Shown here piece after piece: positions 12,301 through 25,790 of a stretch of 64,000 nucleotides of DNA. Origin of the DNA: Cherax quadricarinatus (Eukaryota > Arthropoda > Malacostraca > Decapoda > Parastacidae); assembly GCF_038502225.1 (NCBI RefSeq), contig NW_027195405.1, forward strand, positions 122,501 to 186,500, given 5' to 3'. Numbering within the stretch: the first letter of the stretch is position 1; every line of letters starts with the position of its first letter. The notes beneath the pieces were generated by a model. The model did no database searches and was not told where the DNA came from. It was given only the letters and a program-made list of their open reading frames with translations. The translations under genes were made by a program, and so were the position numbers.

Positions 12301-13749
12301 CACACACCAGTCCACTAACACCCAGGATGCCACCCACATCAGCCAACTACTAACCAGTACGCCAACCACACCAGTCCACTAACACCCAGGATGCCACCCA
12401 CACAATCCCAGTAGCTCCGAGGATGCCACCAACTCCAGTCCACTAACACCCAAAACGCCACCCACACTAGCCCACTAACACCCTGGATGCCACCCACAGC
12501 AGTCCACTAACACCCAGGATTCCTCCGACACCAGTCCACTAACACCCAGGATGCCACATAGACAAGCCCACTACCACCCATGATGCCACCCAAACCAGTC
12601 CACTAATACCCAGGATGCCACCCACATCAGTCCACTAACACCCATGATGCCACTAAAAACATTCCACTAACTCCCAGAATGCCACCCACACCAGAGCAAT
12701 ATCACCCAGGATTACACCCACACCAGTCCACTAACATCCAGTATGCCAGCCACATAAGTCCACTAACACCCAGGATGCCACCCACACCAGTCACTAACAG
12801 CCAGGATGCCACTCATAATATTCCACTAACAGTGTGGATACCACCACACCAGTCCACTAACATCCAGGATGCCACCGACATCACTCTATTAACAATCAGA
12901 ATGCCACCCACACCAGTCCACAAACACCCAGGATGCCACACCGTTTACTCCACTAACAACCAGGATGCCACCAACACAAGTCCACTAACACCCAGGATGC
13001 CAACCACTCCAGTCCACTAACACCCAGGATGCCACCCACACCTGTCCACTAACACCCAGTATGCCAAGCATAACAGCCTAATAACACCCAGGATGCTACC
13101 CACGCCAGTCCACTAACACTCATAATACCACCCACACCAATCCACTAACACCCAGGATGCAAAGCACAACAGTCTTCTAACACCCTGGATGCCACACACA
13201 TCAGTCCACTAACACCCAGGATGCCACCCACACCAGTCCACTAACACCCAGGATGCCAAGCACAACAATCTACTAACACCCTGGATGCCACCCACAGCAG
13301 TCCAATAATACCCAGGATGCCATCCAGACCAGTCCATTAACACCCATGATGCCACCCACACCAGTAAACTAACTCCCTGGATGCCACCCACACCAATCCA
13401 CTAACACCCAGGATGCCTCCCACACCAGTCCCCTAACACCCAGGATGCTACCCAGACAAGCCCACTACCACCCAGGATGCCACCCAATCCAGTCCACTAA
13501 TGCCCAGGATGCCACCCACCCCAATTCACTAACACCCAGGATGCCACTCAAACCATTCCACTAACACCCAGGATGACACCCACACCAGAGCAATATCACC
13601 CAGGATTCCACCCAAACCAGTCCACTAACAGCCAGGATGCCTCCCACACCAGTCCACTAACACCCAGGATGCCACCCACTCAAGTCACTAACAGCCAGGA
13701 TGCCACTCACATTATTCCACTAACAGCCTGGATGCCACAACACCAGTCC

Positions 13750-15300
13750 AATAACACCCAGGATGCCACCCACACCAGACCAATATCACCCTTAATGTCA
13801 CCCACACTAGTCCATTAGCAGCCAGGATGCCACCCACACGAGTCAACTAACACCAAGGATGACACCCACACAAGTAGAATAATACCCTGGACGCCACCTA
13901 CACCAATCCACTAACACCCAGAGTGCCACCCACTCCAGTCCACTAACACTCAGGATGCCAACTACACCAGTCCACTAACATCCAGGATGGCTCCCTCAGA
14001 AGACCACTAAGAAACAGGATGCCACCCACACCAGTTCACTAACACCCAGGATGATACCCTCACCGGTCCACTAACACCCAGGATGCCACCCACATCAGTC
14101 TACTAACACCCAGGATGCGACCTGTACAAGTCCACTAAGACTCAGGATGCTACCCTCACCAATTCATTAACACCCCGGACGCCACCCACACAAGTCCACT
14201 AATATCCATGATGCCACCCACACCAGTCCACTAACACCCAGCATGCCACCCACACAAGTCCGGTAACACACATGATGCCACCCACACCAGTTCAATAACA
14301 CCTAGGATGCCACCAACACCAGTCCATTAACATCCAGGATGCCACCACACCAGTCCTCTAACACCAGGATGTCACCCACACTAGTCCACTAACACCCAGG
14401 ATGCCACCCACACCAGTGCACTAACACCCAGGATGCCACCGACTACATTCCATTAACACACAGGATGCCACCCACACCAGTCCACTAACACCAAGGATGC
14501 TAAGGACAACAGTCTACTATCACCCTGGATGCCACCCACAGCAGTCCACTATTACCCAGGATGCCATCCTCACCAATCCATTAACACCCAGGATGCCACC
14601 CACACCAGAAAACTAACTCACAGGATGTCACCCACATCACTCCACTAACACCGAGGATGGTACCCACACCAGTCCACTAACACCCAGGATGCCACCCACA
14701 CCAGTCCACTAACACCCAGGATACCAACCACAAAATTCCACTAACACCCATGATGCCACCCACATTAGTCCACTAACACCCAGGACGCCACCCACACAAG
14801 TCCACTAACACCCAGGATGCCACCCACACCAGTCCACTAACACCCAGGACGCCACCCACACAAGTCCACTAACACCCAGGATGCCACCCACACAAGTCCA
14901 CTAACACCCAGGACGCCACCCACACAAGTCCACTAACACCCAGGATGCCACCCACACCAGACCAATATCACCCTTAATGTCACCCACACTAGTCCATTAG
15001 CAGCCAGGATGCCACCCACACGAGTCAATTAACACCAAGGATGACACCCACACCAGTAGAATAATACCCTGGACGCCACCTACACCAATCCACTAACACC
15101 CAGAGTGCCACCCACTCCAGTCCACTAACACTCAGGATGCCAACTACACCAGTCCTCTAACACCCAGGACTCCAACTACACTAGTCCACTAACATCCAGG
15201 ATGGCTCCCTCAGAAGACCACTAAGACACAGGATGCCACCCACTCCAGTTCACTAACACCCAGGATGATACCCTCACCGGTCCACTAACACCCAGGATGC
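13750..15300. repeat. 1.18-kb offset higher-order repeat
   Basis: A run of distinctive variant units (accaatatcacccttaatg, tccattagcagcc, gtagaataataccctgg, tccctcagaagacc) at about 13750-14090 recurs at about 14940-15300 with a small offset drift around 1,182 bp, and again at 19370-19740 through the 4,430-bp duplication. Confidence 0.85.
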
Positions 15301-18300
15301 CACCCACACCAGTCCACTAACACCCAGGATGCCACCCACACCAGTCTACTAACACCCAGGACGCCACCCACACAAGTCCACTAACACCCAGGATTCCACC
15401 CACACCAGTCCACTAACACCCAGGACGCCACCCACACAAGTCCACTAACACCCAGGATGCCACCCACACCAGTCCACTAACACCGGATACAAACCAAAAA
15501 TAGTCCACTAACACCCAGGATGCCTCCCACATCAGTCCACTAACACCCAGGATACCAACCACGAAAGTCCACTAACACCCAGGATGCCACCCACACCAGT
15601 CCACTAACACCATGGATGCCACCCAGACCAGCCCACTAACACGCAGGATGCCACCCACACCAGTCCACTAACAACCAGGATGCTACCTACACCAGTCCAC
15701 TAACACCCAGGATGCCACCCACACCAGTCAACTAACATCATGCATGCTACCCACACCTGTCCCCTAGCACTCAGGATGCCACCCACACCAGTCCACTAAC
15801 ACCCAGGATGCCTCTTAGACCTGTCCACTAACACGCAGGTTGCCACCTACACCAGTCCACTAACACCCAGGATGCCACCCACACCAATTCACTAACACCC
15901 AGGATGCTACCCTCATCAGTCCACAAACACCAAGGATGCTACCCTCACCAGTCTCAAACACCCAGGAAGCCACCCTCACCAGTCTACTAACGCCCAGGAT
16001 GCGATCCTTAATAGTCCACTGACACCCAGGATGCCACCCACGCAAGTGCACTAACACCCAAAATGCAACCCACACCAGTCCACTAACACACAGGGTGCCA
16101 CCCACACCAGTCCATTAACACCCAGGATGCCATCCTCACCAGTCTACTAACACCCAGGATGTCACCCACTCCAGTCATCTAACACCCAGGATGCCACCCA
16201 CACCAGTCCACTAACAGCAAGGATGCCTCCTACATCAGTCGACTAACACCCAGGATGCCACCAACAGCAGTCCACTAACACCCAGGATGCCACCCACACC
16301 AGTCCACTAACACCCAGGATGCCTCCCAAAATATTCTACTAACACCCAGAATACCACCTACATCATTCATCTAACTCCTAGGATGCCACCCACGCCAGTC
16401 CATGAAGAAAAAGGATGCCACCCACACCAGTCTGCTAACTCCCAGGATGCCACCCATGCTAGTCCACTAACACCCAGGATGCCACCCACACCATTTCAGT
16501 ACCAAACAGGATGTCACTCACATCACACTACTATCACCCACGATGTCACCCACACCATTCCACTAACACCCATGATGCCACCCTCACCAGTCCACTAACA
16601 CCCAGGATGCCACCCACACCGGTCCACTAACACCCAGGATGCCTCCCACACCAGTCAACTAGCACCCAGGATGTCACCCACTCCGGTCAACTAACACCAA
16701 GCATGCTACCCACACTTGCCAACTAACACTCAGGATGCCACCCACAATAGTCCACTAACACCCAGGATGCCACCCAGACCAGTCCACTAACCCGCAGGAT
16801 GCCATCCACACAAGTCCTCTAACACCCAGGTTGCCACCCACACCAGTCCACTAACTTCCAGGATGCCACCCACACCAGTCCACTAACACACAGGATGCTC
16901 CCCTCACCATTCCACTAACACACATGGTGCCTCCCACACCATTTCAATAACACTCAGGATGCCACCCACAACAGCCTATTAACACCCAGGATGCTACACA
17001 CACCATTCCACTAACACCCAGGATGCCACACACACTAGTACGCTAACACCCTGAATGCCACCTACATCAGTCCACTAACATCCAGGATGCTACCCACACC
17101 AATCCACTATCGCCAAGGATACCACTAGCACCCATCATGCCACCCACACCAGTCAACTACCACCGAGGATTTGACCCACGCAAGTCCACTATCACCCATG
17201 ATGCCACACACACCAGTCCATTAACACCCAAAATGCCACACACACAAGTCCACTAACACCCAGAATGCCACCCACACAAGTCCACTAATAACCAGGACGT
17301 CACCCAGACCAGTCGAATAATACCCAGGATGCCACCCACACCAGTCTACTAACACCCAGGATGCCACCCACACCAATCCACTATTACCCAGGATGCCACC
17401 CACACCAGTCCACTAACGCCCTGGATGCCACCTACACCAAACCAACATCATCCTTAATGCCACTCACACCAGTCCACTAAGAGCCAGGATGCCACCCACA
17501 CCAGTCAACTAACACCCAGGATGCCGCCCACACAAGTTCAATAATACCCAGGATACCACCCACACCACTCCACTAACACCCAGGATTCCACCCACACCAG
17601 TCCTTTAACACCCAGAATACCACCCACACCAGTCCACTAACACCCAGGATGCCACCCACACCAGTCCACTAACACATAGGATGCCACCCACGCCAGTCCA
17701 CTAACTCCCAGGATTGCACCCACTCCAGTCCACTAACACATAGGATGCCACCCACAACAGTCTACTAACACCCAGGATGCCACCAACACCACTCTATTAA
17801 CACCCAGGATGCCACCCACATCAATCCACTAACACCCAGGATGCCACCCACACCAGTCATTTAACACCCAGAACGCCACCCACACAATTCCACTAACACC
17901 CAGGACGCTACCCACACCACTCCTCTAACACGCAGGATGCCACCCACACTAGTCCTCTAACACCCAGGATTGCACCCACAACAGTCTACTAACACCCAGG
18001 ATGCCACCAACACCACTCTATTAACACCCAGGATGACACCCCCATCAACCCACTAACAACCAGGATGCCAACCACTCCAGTCCACTAATACCCCGGATGC
18101 CACCCACACCAGTCCTCTAACACCCAGGATGCCACCCACACCAGACAACTAACACCCAGCATGCTACCCACACATGTCCACTAGCACTCAGGATGCCACC
18201 CAGACCAATCCACTAACATGCAGGATGCCACCCACACAAGTCCACTAACACCCAGGATGCCACCCAGACCAGTCCACTAATACCCCGGATGCCACCCACA

Positions 18301-18660
18301 CCAATCCTCTAACACCCAGGATGCCACCCACACCAGACAACTAACACCCAGCATGCTACCCACACATGTCCACTAGCACTCAGGATGACACCCACACCAA
18401 TCAACTAACACACAGGATGCCACCCACACCATTCAACTAACACCCAGGATGGCACCCACACCAGTCCATTAACACCGAGGATGCCACCCACACCACTCCA
18501 CTAACACCGAGGATGCCACCCACACCAGTCAACTAACACCCAGGATGCCACCCACGCCAGTCCACTAACGCCCAGGATGCAACGCACTCCAGTTCAGTAA
18601 CACCCAGGATGCCACCCACATCACTCTACTAACACCAGGGATGCCACCCACACCTGTCCA
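14231..18660. repeat. 4,430-bp tandem duplication, copy 1
   Basis: This interval matches 18661-23090 base for base at a constant offset of 4,430 bp with only a few differences, for example agtcctctaa at 15153 against agtccactaa at 19583, and cacacaagtc at 17241 against cacaccagtc at 21671. About 138 minisatellite units are included. Left of 14231 and right of 23090 the match is lost. Confidence 0.93.
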
Positions 18661-21600
18661 CTAACACCCAGCATGCCACCCACACAAGTCCGGTAACACA
18701 CATGATGCCACCCACACCAGTTCAATAACACCTAGGATGCCACCAACACCAGTCCATTAACATCCAGGATGCCACCACACCAGTCCTCTAACACCAGGAT
18801 GTCACCCACACTAGTCCACTAACACCCAGGATGCCACCCACACCAGTGCACTAACACCCAGGATGCCACCGACTACATTCCATTAACACACAGGATGCCA
18901 CCCACACCAGTCCACTAACACCAAGGATGCTAAGGACAACAGTCTACTATCACCCTGGATGCCACCCACAGCAGTCCACTATTACCCAGGATGCCATCCT
19001 CACCAATCCATTAACACCCAGGATGCCACCCACACCAGAAAACTAACTCACAGGATGTCACCCACATCACTCCACTAACACCGAGGATGGTACCCACACC
19101 AGTCCACTAACACCCAGGATGCCACCCACACCAGTCCACTAACACCCAGGATACCAACCACAAAATTCCACTAACACCCATGATGCCACCCACATTAGTC
19201 CACTAACACCCAGGACGCCACCCACACAAGTCCACTAATACCCAGGATGCCACCCACACCAGTCCACTAACACCCAGGACGCCACCCACACAAGTCCACT
19301 AACACCCAGGATGCCACCCACACAAGTCCACTAACACCCAGGACGCCACCCACACAAGTCCACTAACACCCAGGATGCCACCCACACCAGACCAATATCA
19401 CCCTTAATGTCACCCACACTAGTCCATTAGCAGCCAGGATGCCACCCACACGAGTCAATTAACACCAAGGATGACACCCACACCAGTAGAATAATACCCT
19501 GGACGCCACCTACACCAATCCACTAACACCCAGAGTGCCACCCACTCCAGTCCACTAACACTCAGGATGCCAACTACACCAGTCCACTAACACCCAGGAC
19601 TCCAACTACACTAGTCCACTAACATCCAGGATGGCTCCCTCAGAAGACCACTAAGACACAGGATGCCACCCACTCCAGTTCACTAACACCCAGGATGATA
19701 CCCTCACCGGTCCACTAACACCCAGGATGCCACCCACACCAGTCCACTAACACCCAGGATGCCACCCACACCAGTCTACTAACACCCAGGACGCCACCCA
19801 CACAAGTCCACTAACACCCAGGATTCCACCCACACCAGTCCACTAACACCCAGGACGCCACCCACACAAGTCCACTAACACCCAGGATGCCACCCACACC
19901 AGTCCACTAACACCGGATACAAACCAAAAATAGTCCACTAACACCCAGGATGCCTCCCACATCAGTCCACTAACACCCAGGATACAAACCACGAAAGTCC
20001 ACTAACACCCAGGATGCCACCCACACCAGTCCACTAACACCATGGATGCCACCCAGACCAGCCCACTAACACGCAGGATGCCACCCACACCAGTCCACTA
20101 ACAACCAGGATGCTACCTACACCAGTCCACTAACACCCAGGATGCCACCCACACCAGTCAACTAACATCAAGCATGCTACCCACACCTGTCCCCTAGCAC
20201 TCAGGATGCCACCCACACCAGTCCACTAACACCCAGGATGCCTCTTAGACCTGTCCACTAACACGCAGGTTGCCACCTACACCAGTCCACTAACACCCAG
20301 GATGCCACCCACACCAATTCACTAACACCCAGGATGCTACCCTCATCAGTCCACAAACACCAAGGATGCTACCCTCACCAGTCTCAAACACCCAGGAAGC
20401 CACCCTCACCAGTCTACTAACGCCCAGGATGCGATCCTTAATAGTCCACTGACACCCAGGATGCCACCCACGCAAGTGCACTAACACCCAAAATGCAACC
20501 CACACCAGTCCACTAACACACAGGGTGCCACCCACACCAGTCCATTAACACCCAGGATGCCATCCTCACCAGTCTACTAACACCCAGGATGTCACCCACT
20601 CCAGTCATCTAACACCCAGGATGCCACCCACACCAGTCCACTAACAGCAAGGATGCCTCCTACATCAGTCGACTAACACCCAGGATGCCACCAACAGCAG
20701 TCCACTAACACCCAGGATGCCACCCACACCAGTCCACTAACACCCAGGATGCCTCCCAAAATATTCTACTAACACCCAGAATACCACCTACATCATTCAT
20801 CTAACTCCTAGGATGCCACCCACGCCAGTCCATGAAGAAAAAGGATGCCACCCACACCAGTCTGCTAACTCCCAGGATGCCACCCATGCTAGTCCACTAA
20901 CACCCAGGATGCCACCCACACCATTTCAGTACCAAACAGGATGTCACTCACATCACACTACTATCACCCACGATGTCACCCACACCATTCCACTAACACC
21001 CATGATGCCACCCTCACCAGTCCACTAACACCCAGGATGCCACCCACACCGGTCCACTAACACCCAGGATGCCTCCCACACCAGTCAACTAGCACCCAGG
21101 ATGTCACCCACTCCGGTCAACTAACACCAAGCATGCTACCCACACTTGCCAACTAACACTCAGGATGCCACCCACAATAGTCCACTAACACCCAGGATGC
21201 CACCCAGACCAGTCCACTAACCCGCAGGATGCCATCCACACCAGTCCTCTAACACCCAGGTTGCCACCCACACCAGTCCACTAACTTCCAGGATGCCACC
21301 CACACCAGTCCACTAACACACAGGATGCTCCCCTCACCATTCCACTAACACACATGGTGCCTCCCACACCATTTCAATAACACTCAGGATGCCACCCACA
21401 ACAGCTTATTAACACCCAGGATGCTACACACACCATTCCACTAACACCCAGGATGCCACACACACTAGTACGCTAACACCCAGAATGCCACCTACATCAG
21501 TCCACTAACATCCAGGATGCTACCCACACCAATCCACTATCGCCAAGGATACCACTAGCACCCATCATGCCACCCACACCAGTCAACTACCACCGAGGAT

Positions 21601-23090
21601 TTGACCCACGCAAGTCCACTATCACCCATGATGCCACACACACCAGTCCATTAACACCCAAAATGCCACACACACCAGTCCACTAACACCCAGAATGCCA
21701 CCCACACAAGTCCACTAATAACCAGGACGTCACCCAGACCAGTCGAATAATACCCAGGATGCCACCCACACCAGTCTACTAACACCCAGGATGCCACCCA
21801 CACCAATCCACTATTACCCAGGATGCCACCCACACCAGTCCACTAACGCCCTGGATGCCACCTACACCAAACCAACATCATCCTTAATGCCACTCACACC
21901 AGTCCACTAAGAGCCAGGATGCCACCCACACCAGTCAACTAACACCCAGGATGCCGCCCACACAAGTTCAATAATACCCAGGATACCACCCACACCACTC
22001 CACTAACACCCAGGATTCCACCCACACCAGTCCTTTAACACCCAGAATACCACCCACACCAGTCCACTAACACCCAGGATGCCACCCACACCAGTCCACT
22101 AACACATAGGATGCCACCCACGCCAGTCCACTAACACCCAGGATTGCACCCACTCCAGTCCACTAACACATAGGATGCCACCCACAACAGTCTACTAACA
22201 CCCAGGATGCCACCAACACCACTCTATTAACACCCAGGATGCCACCCACATCAATCCACTAACACCCAGGATGCCACCCACACCAGTCATTTAACACCCA
22301 GAACGCCACCCACACAATTCCACTAACACCCAGGACGCTACCCACACCACTCCTCTAACACGCAGGATGCCACCCACACCAGTCCTCTAACACCCAGGAT
22401 TGCACCCACAACAGTCTACTAACACCCAGGATGCCGCCAACACCACTCTATTAACACCCAGGATGACACCCCCATCAACCCACTAACAACCAGGATGCCA
22501 ACCACTCCAGTCCACTAATACCCCGGATGCCACCCACACCAGTCCTCTAACACCCAGGATGCCACCCACACCAGACAACTAACACCCAGCATGCTACCCA
22601 CACATGTCCACTAGCACTCAGGATGCCACCCAGACCAGTCCACTAACATGCAGGATGCCACCCACACAAGTCCACTAACACCCAGGATGCCACCCAGACC
22701 AGTCCACTAATACCCCGGATGCCACCCACACCAATCCTCTAACACCCAGGATGCCACCCACACCAGACAACTAACACCCAGCATGCTACCCACACATGTC
22801 CACTAGCACTCAGGATGACACCCACACCAATCAACTAACACACAGGATGCCACCCACACCATTCAACTAACACCCAGGATGGCACCCACACCAGTCCATT
22901 AACACCGAGGATGCCACCCACACCACTCCACTAACACCGAGGATGCCACCCACACCAGTCAACTAACACCCAGGATGCCACCCACGCCAGTCCACTAACG
23001 CCCAGGATGCAACGCACTCCAGTTCAGTAACACCCAGGATGCCACCCACATCACTCTACTAACACCAGGGATGCCACCCACACCTGTCCA
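18661..23090. repeat. 4,430-bp tandem duplication, copy 2
   Basis: Second copy, directly abutting the first with no extra sequence. Identity by eye is well above 99 percent, whereas neighbouring 32-bp units differ from each other at many positions. The event is therefore very recent, or it is an assembly artefact. Confidence 0.93.
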
Positions 23091-24020
23091 CTAACACCAA
23101 GGATGGCACCCACATCACTCCACTATCAACCAGCATGCCACCCACACCAGTCTAATAACACCATGGATGTCACCCACACCAGTCTAATAACACCATGGAT
23201 GTCACCCACACCAGTCATTTAACACCCATGATGCCATCCACACCAGTCCTCTAACACTCAGGATGCCACCCACATCACTCCACTATCAAACAGGATGGCA
23301 CCCACACCAGTCCACTAACACCCAAGATGCCATACACACTCGTCCACTAACACCCAGGATGCCACCCACACCAGTCCACCAACACCCTGGATGCAAAGCA
23401 CAACAGTCTTCTAACACCTTGGATGCCACCCACACCAGTCCACTAACACCCAGGATGCCATCCAATCCAGTCCACTAACACCCAGAATGCCACACACCAT
23501 TCCACTAACACCCAGGATGCCACCCACACCAGTGCACTAACACCCAGAATGCCACTCACACTATTCCACTAACACCCAGGATGCCACCCACACAAATCCA
23601 CTAACACCCTGAATGCCACCCACACTAATTCACTAACTCCCAGGATGCCACCCACACTAGTACAATAACACCTTGGATGCCACTCACACCAGTCCATTAA
23701 CACCAAAAATGCCTCCCAGACAAGTCCACTAACACCAAGGATGCCACCCACTCAATCCCACTACCACCCAGGATGCCACCCACACCAATCCACTAACACT
23801 TAGGATGCCCCTCACCATTCCACTAACACCCAGGATGCCACCCACACCAGAGAAATATGACCAAGGATGCAACCCACACCAGTCCACTAACAGCCAGAAT
23901 GCCACCCATACAAGCCCACTACCACCCAGGATGCAACCCACACCAGTCCACTAACACCCAGGATGCTACCCACACCAGAGCAATATCACCCAGGATGCCA
24001 CCCACACCAGTCCACTAACA

Positions 24021-24483
24021 GTTTTTATGACTCTCTCAATGGATTCCTTGAAATATCTTATTCTGTCTGCGATAGTATCTTTCTTTAAACCATACACCAA
24101 ATGGGAATCTCTTGATTTTTCAATTAAATTTTGAGAAATGGTATTTTCCTCCAATGGTCCAGCAATACCAAATTGGCTTATTATGGCTGCTAAATAAGGA
24201 AGATTCAATTTTCTTTGATCCAGCGAAGGTTCAAACTCGATAACAGTTCCAGGAGTATCACGATCTTCAACTCTGCATCTTCTCAGATTAAATAATGGTT
24301 CTCTACTCCGATACACATCAGCATAAGGATATTTCTTACCCAAATAATAACTTGCACCATATCCTTTTATAGCAACACAATCGCTTGAAAAATAATGCAG
24401 ACGTTGTCACGACAATATTTTTCATCCTACAATTTTCCTTCTTCAATTTTAAAATATTTTTCCATCCTATTGTCTGTCTCCAT
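24021..24483 (-). pseudogene. Macro-domain protein (ADP-ribose-binding type), broken copy 2
   Basis: The frame begins at a methionine near 24483. An N-terminal strand (MEKYFKIEEGKL) is followed by an in-frame TAG at about 24427, then DEKYCRDNVCIIFQ. A frameshift near 24375-24385 leads into DCVAIKGYGASYYLGKKYPY, DVYRSREPLF, EDRDTPGTV, LAAIISQFGIAGP and DTIADRIRYFKESIERV. This order (small-residue loop after NC/DC-V, KYPYADVY, pGTV, Q-F-x-x-G, D-x-x-x-x-R-x-x-x-F) fits macro-domain proteins that bind or hydrolyse ADP-ribose derivatives. The C-terminal I-G-C-x-x-G-G-x-W segment is missing because the 32-bp minisatellite replaces it at about 24018. It is downstream of, and diverged from, the copy at 24696-25590, so the two look like tandem paralogues. 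Substrate and enzymatic activity cannot be told. Confidence 0.62.
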
Positions 24484-24657
24484 TTTCTTGAGATGGTTAG
24501 TCGCACCCTGGTGGAAGAGGTATTAATGTATGAACAACAAAGATCAGAGATGTTTATACTCATCACCATTCCTGCCAGACGTATGATCTCTATTCAGTTG
24601 CCTAATAAGGTTTTAGACTGCTGGTGAATAAAACAAAAAAAAGTATTATAGAGATAT

Positions 24658-24663
24658 TTTATT
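24658..24663 (-). terminator. Polyadenylation signal AATAAA
   Basis: On the minus strand AATAAA lies about 33 bp after the stop codon of macro-domain copy 1, a normal distance. It separates copy 1 from copy 2, which supports two transcription units rather than one two-domain protein. Confidence 0.5.
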
Positions 24664-24695
24664 TGTCATATTTTACAATAATGACAACAATATTT

Positions 24696-25590
24696 CTACG
24701 ATGTTTTTTTTAATTCCTTTGCAAAATCATGAATGATTTTAAGATATGCATGCCAATCACCTCCGGCTGAAGCACATCCAATTTCTTCTGGAAACACAAC
24801 TTTTTCCATTATAATCCCGTTGGGATCTGTTAATAACCAATTAACAAGATAATTCATGCACTCTTTGAATATAATCTCACGACCTTTCTTTGTATCTAAA
24901 TATTTGCATGTATTATATATAGTAGGTCTTATCAACTTTACAGTTCATATAATACTTATGTGGAGGTCCCATCGCATACTGTGTGAACATATTGACAATC
25001 ATGGGGTTATTTTTTTCATTATTTACAAATTTTATGTTCCCAAATTTATCACGAGTGACTTCACTAGCTAGATTTGCTTTATGACATCCAGGTGATCTAA
25101 ATAAATAAGGATTGCTAAGTGGTAAAACCTGACTTAAAGCATCAGCAAGACCTCCCTTTTTCAATTTACCAGCGCAACAATTTGCTTGTTGTACTAAAAG
25201 AATTTTATCACTGCCACTAAAATCTTTTGTAACATTACCTTTCATTAACGAAAGATATTTTTCTTCATCTTTTGTTGCTTCTTTACCTGTAATTTTGATA
25301 AAATATAGTATTATATCCCAAAAATTAAGTTTGTTACTCAACAAATGAAAAAAAAAAATATTTCTCATTAGAATTTCTAAAAATTACATTTTGGGTGAAT
25401 TTACTCAATAATATCTCATTAAAAACTCACGTTCAAAATCTTCCATTGCTACAAGCATTTCTTTATCGGTGAGATATTGTTCAGTCACCTTCCTTCGTTT
25501 TGGAGGGTTGTGATCAAGGTCTTCTATTGAATTAATCATTTCTTTATCAGATCAGTGATGTGTAGACAATTTTGCTTCTGTAGCAAATTT
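24696..25590 (-). pseudogene. Macro-domain protein (ADP-ribose phosphatase-like), two-exon copy 1
   Basis: Exon 1 (about 25590-25431) encodes an acidic and basic leader with one in-frame stop, two similar DKEM motifs and a classical NLS-like PPKRRKV. A GTGAGT donor (25430-25425) and a TTACAG acceptor (ending 25287) bound a 144-bp intron, and the codon phase is preserved across it (C + GT). Exon 2 encodes the macro domain: KILLVQQANCC, GGLADALSQ, MIVNMFTQYAMGPP and, near the end, FPEEIGCASAGGDWHAYL, the signature of ADP-ribose-1''-phosphate phosphatase-like macro domains. A frameshift in a ctatatata run (about 24915-24935) splits exon 2. A stop at 24696 is followed by a poly(A) signal. The correct phase and 3' signal point to a once-functional eukaryotic gene. 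Whether it is host or derived from an integrated virus is open. Confidence 0.68.
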
Positions 25591-25716
25591 TTCACATGTA
25601 ACTTCCACTTATTAAATGAACTTTTCCTCTTGTTAACTTAAACACAGGATGACTCTAACACGAATTTTTTTTTAGACTATAACAAAAATCTCACTTGAAT
25701 TTTTACAGTCCAGGGA

Positions 25717-25790
25717 ACTTACGTAGATCTGAAGTCTTCATCTAAATACTCTTGTAACTCAATACAGATGTGTCTCTTAAACTCTTTTCA
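25717..25790 (-). CDS. Candidate upstream exon of the macro-domain gene
   Basis: A short open stretch on the minus strand encodes KEFKRHICIELQEYLDEDF and ends at a strong donor, ATCTAC|GTAAGT (25722-25717). It lies directly upstream of the macro-domain exon 1. The phase does not fit an obvious acceptor for that exon, so the link is tentative; it could also be a chance open stretch. Confidence 0.25.

Larger units (their letters stand above)
9373..24018. repeat. 32-bp minisatellite, block C (14.6 kb)
   Basis: Roughly 457 units of the same 32-bp repeat as block A, with no gene inside. Recurrent variant units mark nested multi-unit duplications, for example near 12679 and 13573 (offset about 895 bp), near 13781 and 14963 (offset about 1,182 bp), and the 4,430-bp tandem duplication listed separately. 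The short open frames (up to about 113 codons) repeat a 32-residue pattern (MPPTPVH...TPR on plus; MGGILGVSGLVWVASW on minus) that simply translates three 32-bp units. The array stops abruptly at about 24018 inside a macro-domain pseudogene. Confidence 0.97.

Noticed and set aside
1..24018. CRISPR-like array (32-bp repeats)
   Set aside because: The repeats are contiguous with no unique spacers, vary internally, number in the hundreds and sit in eukaryotic DNA without cas genes. This is a minisatellite.
9400..24018. Short protein genes of 60-113 codons within the 32-bp array
   Set aside because: All show the 32-residue period dictated by three repeat units, on both strands. They open only where the unit's stop is mutated and have no start context or domain.
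24021..25590. One intact two-domain macro protein
   Set aside because: A stop and poly(A) signal separate the two macro regions, and both regions have stops or frameshifts, so two separate decayed genes fit better.
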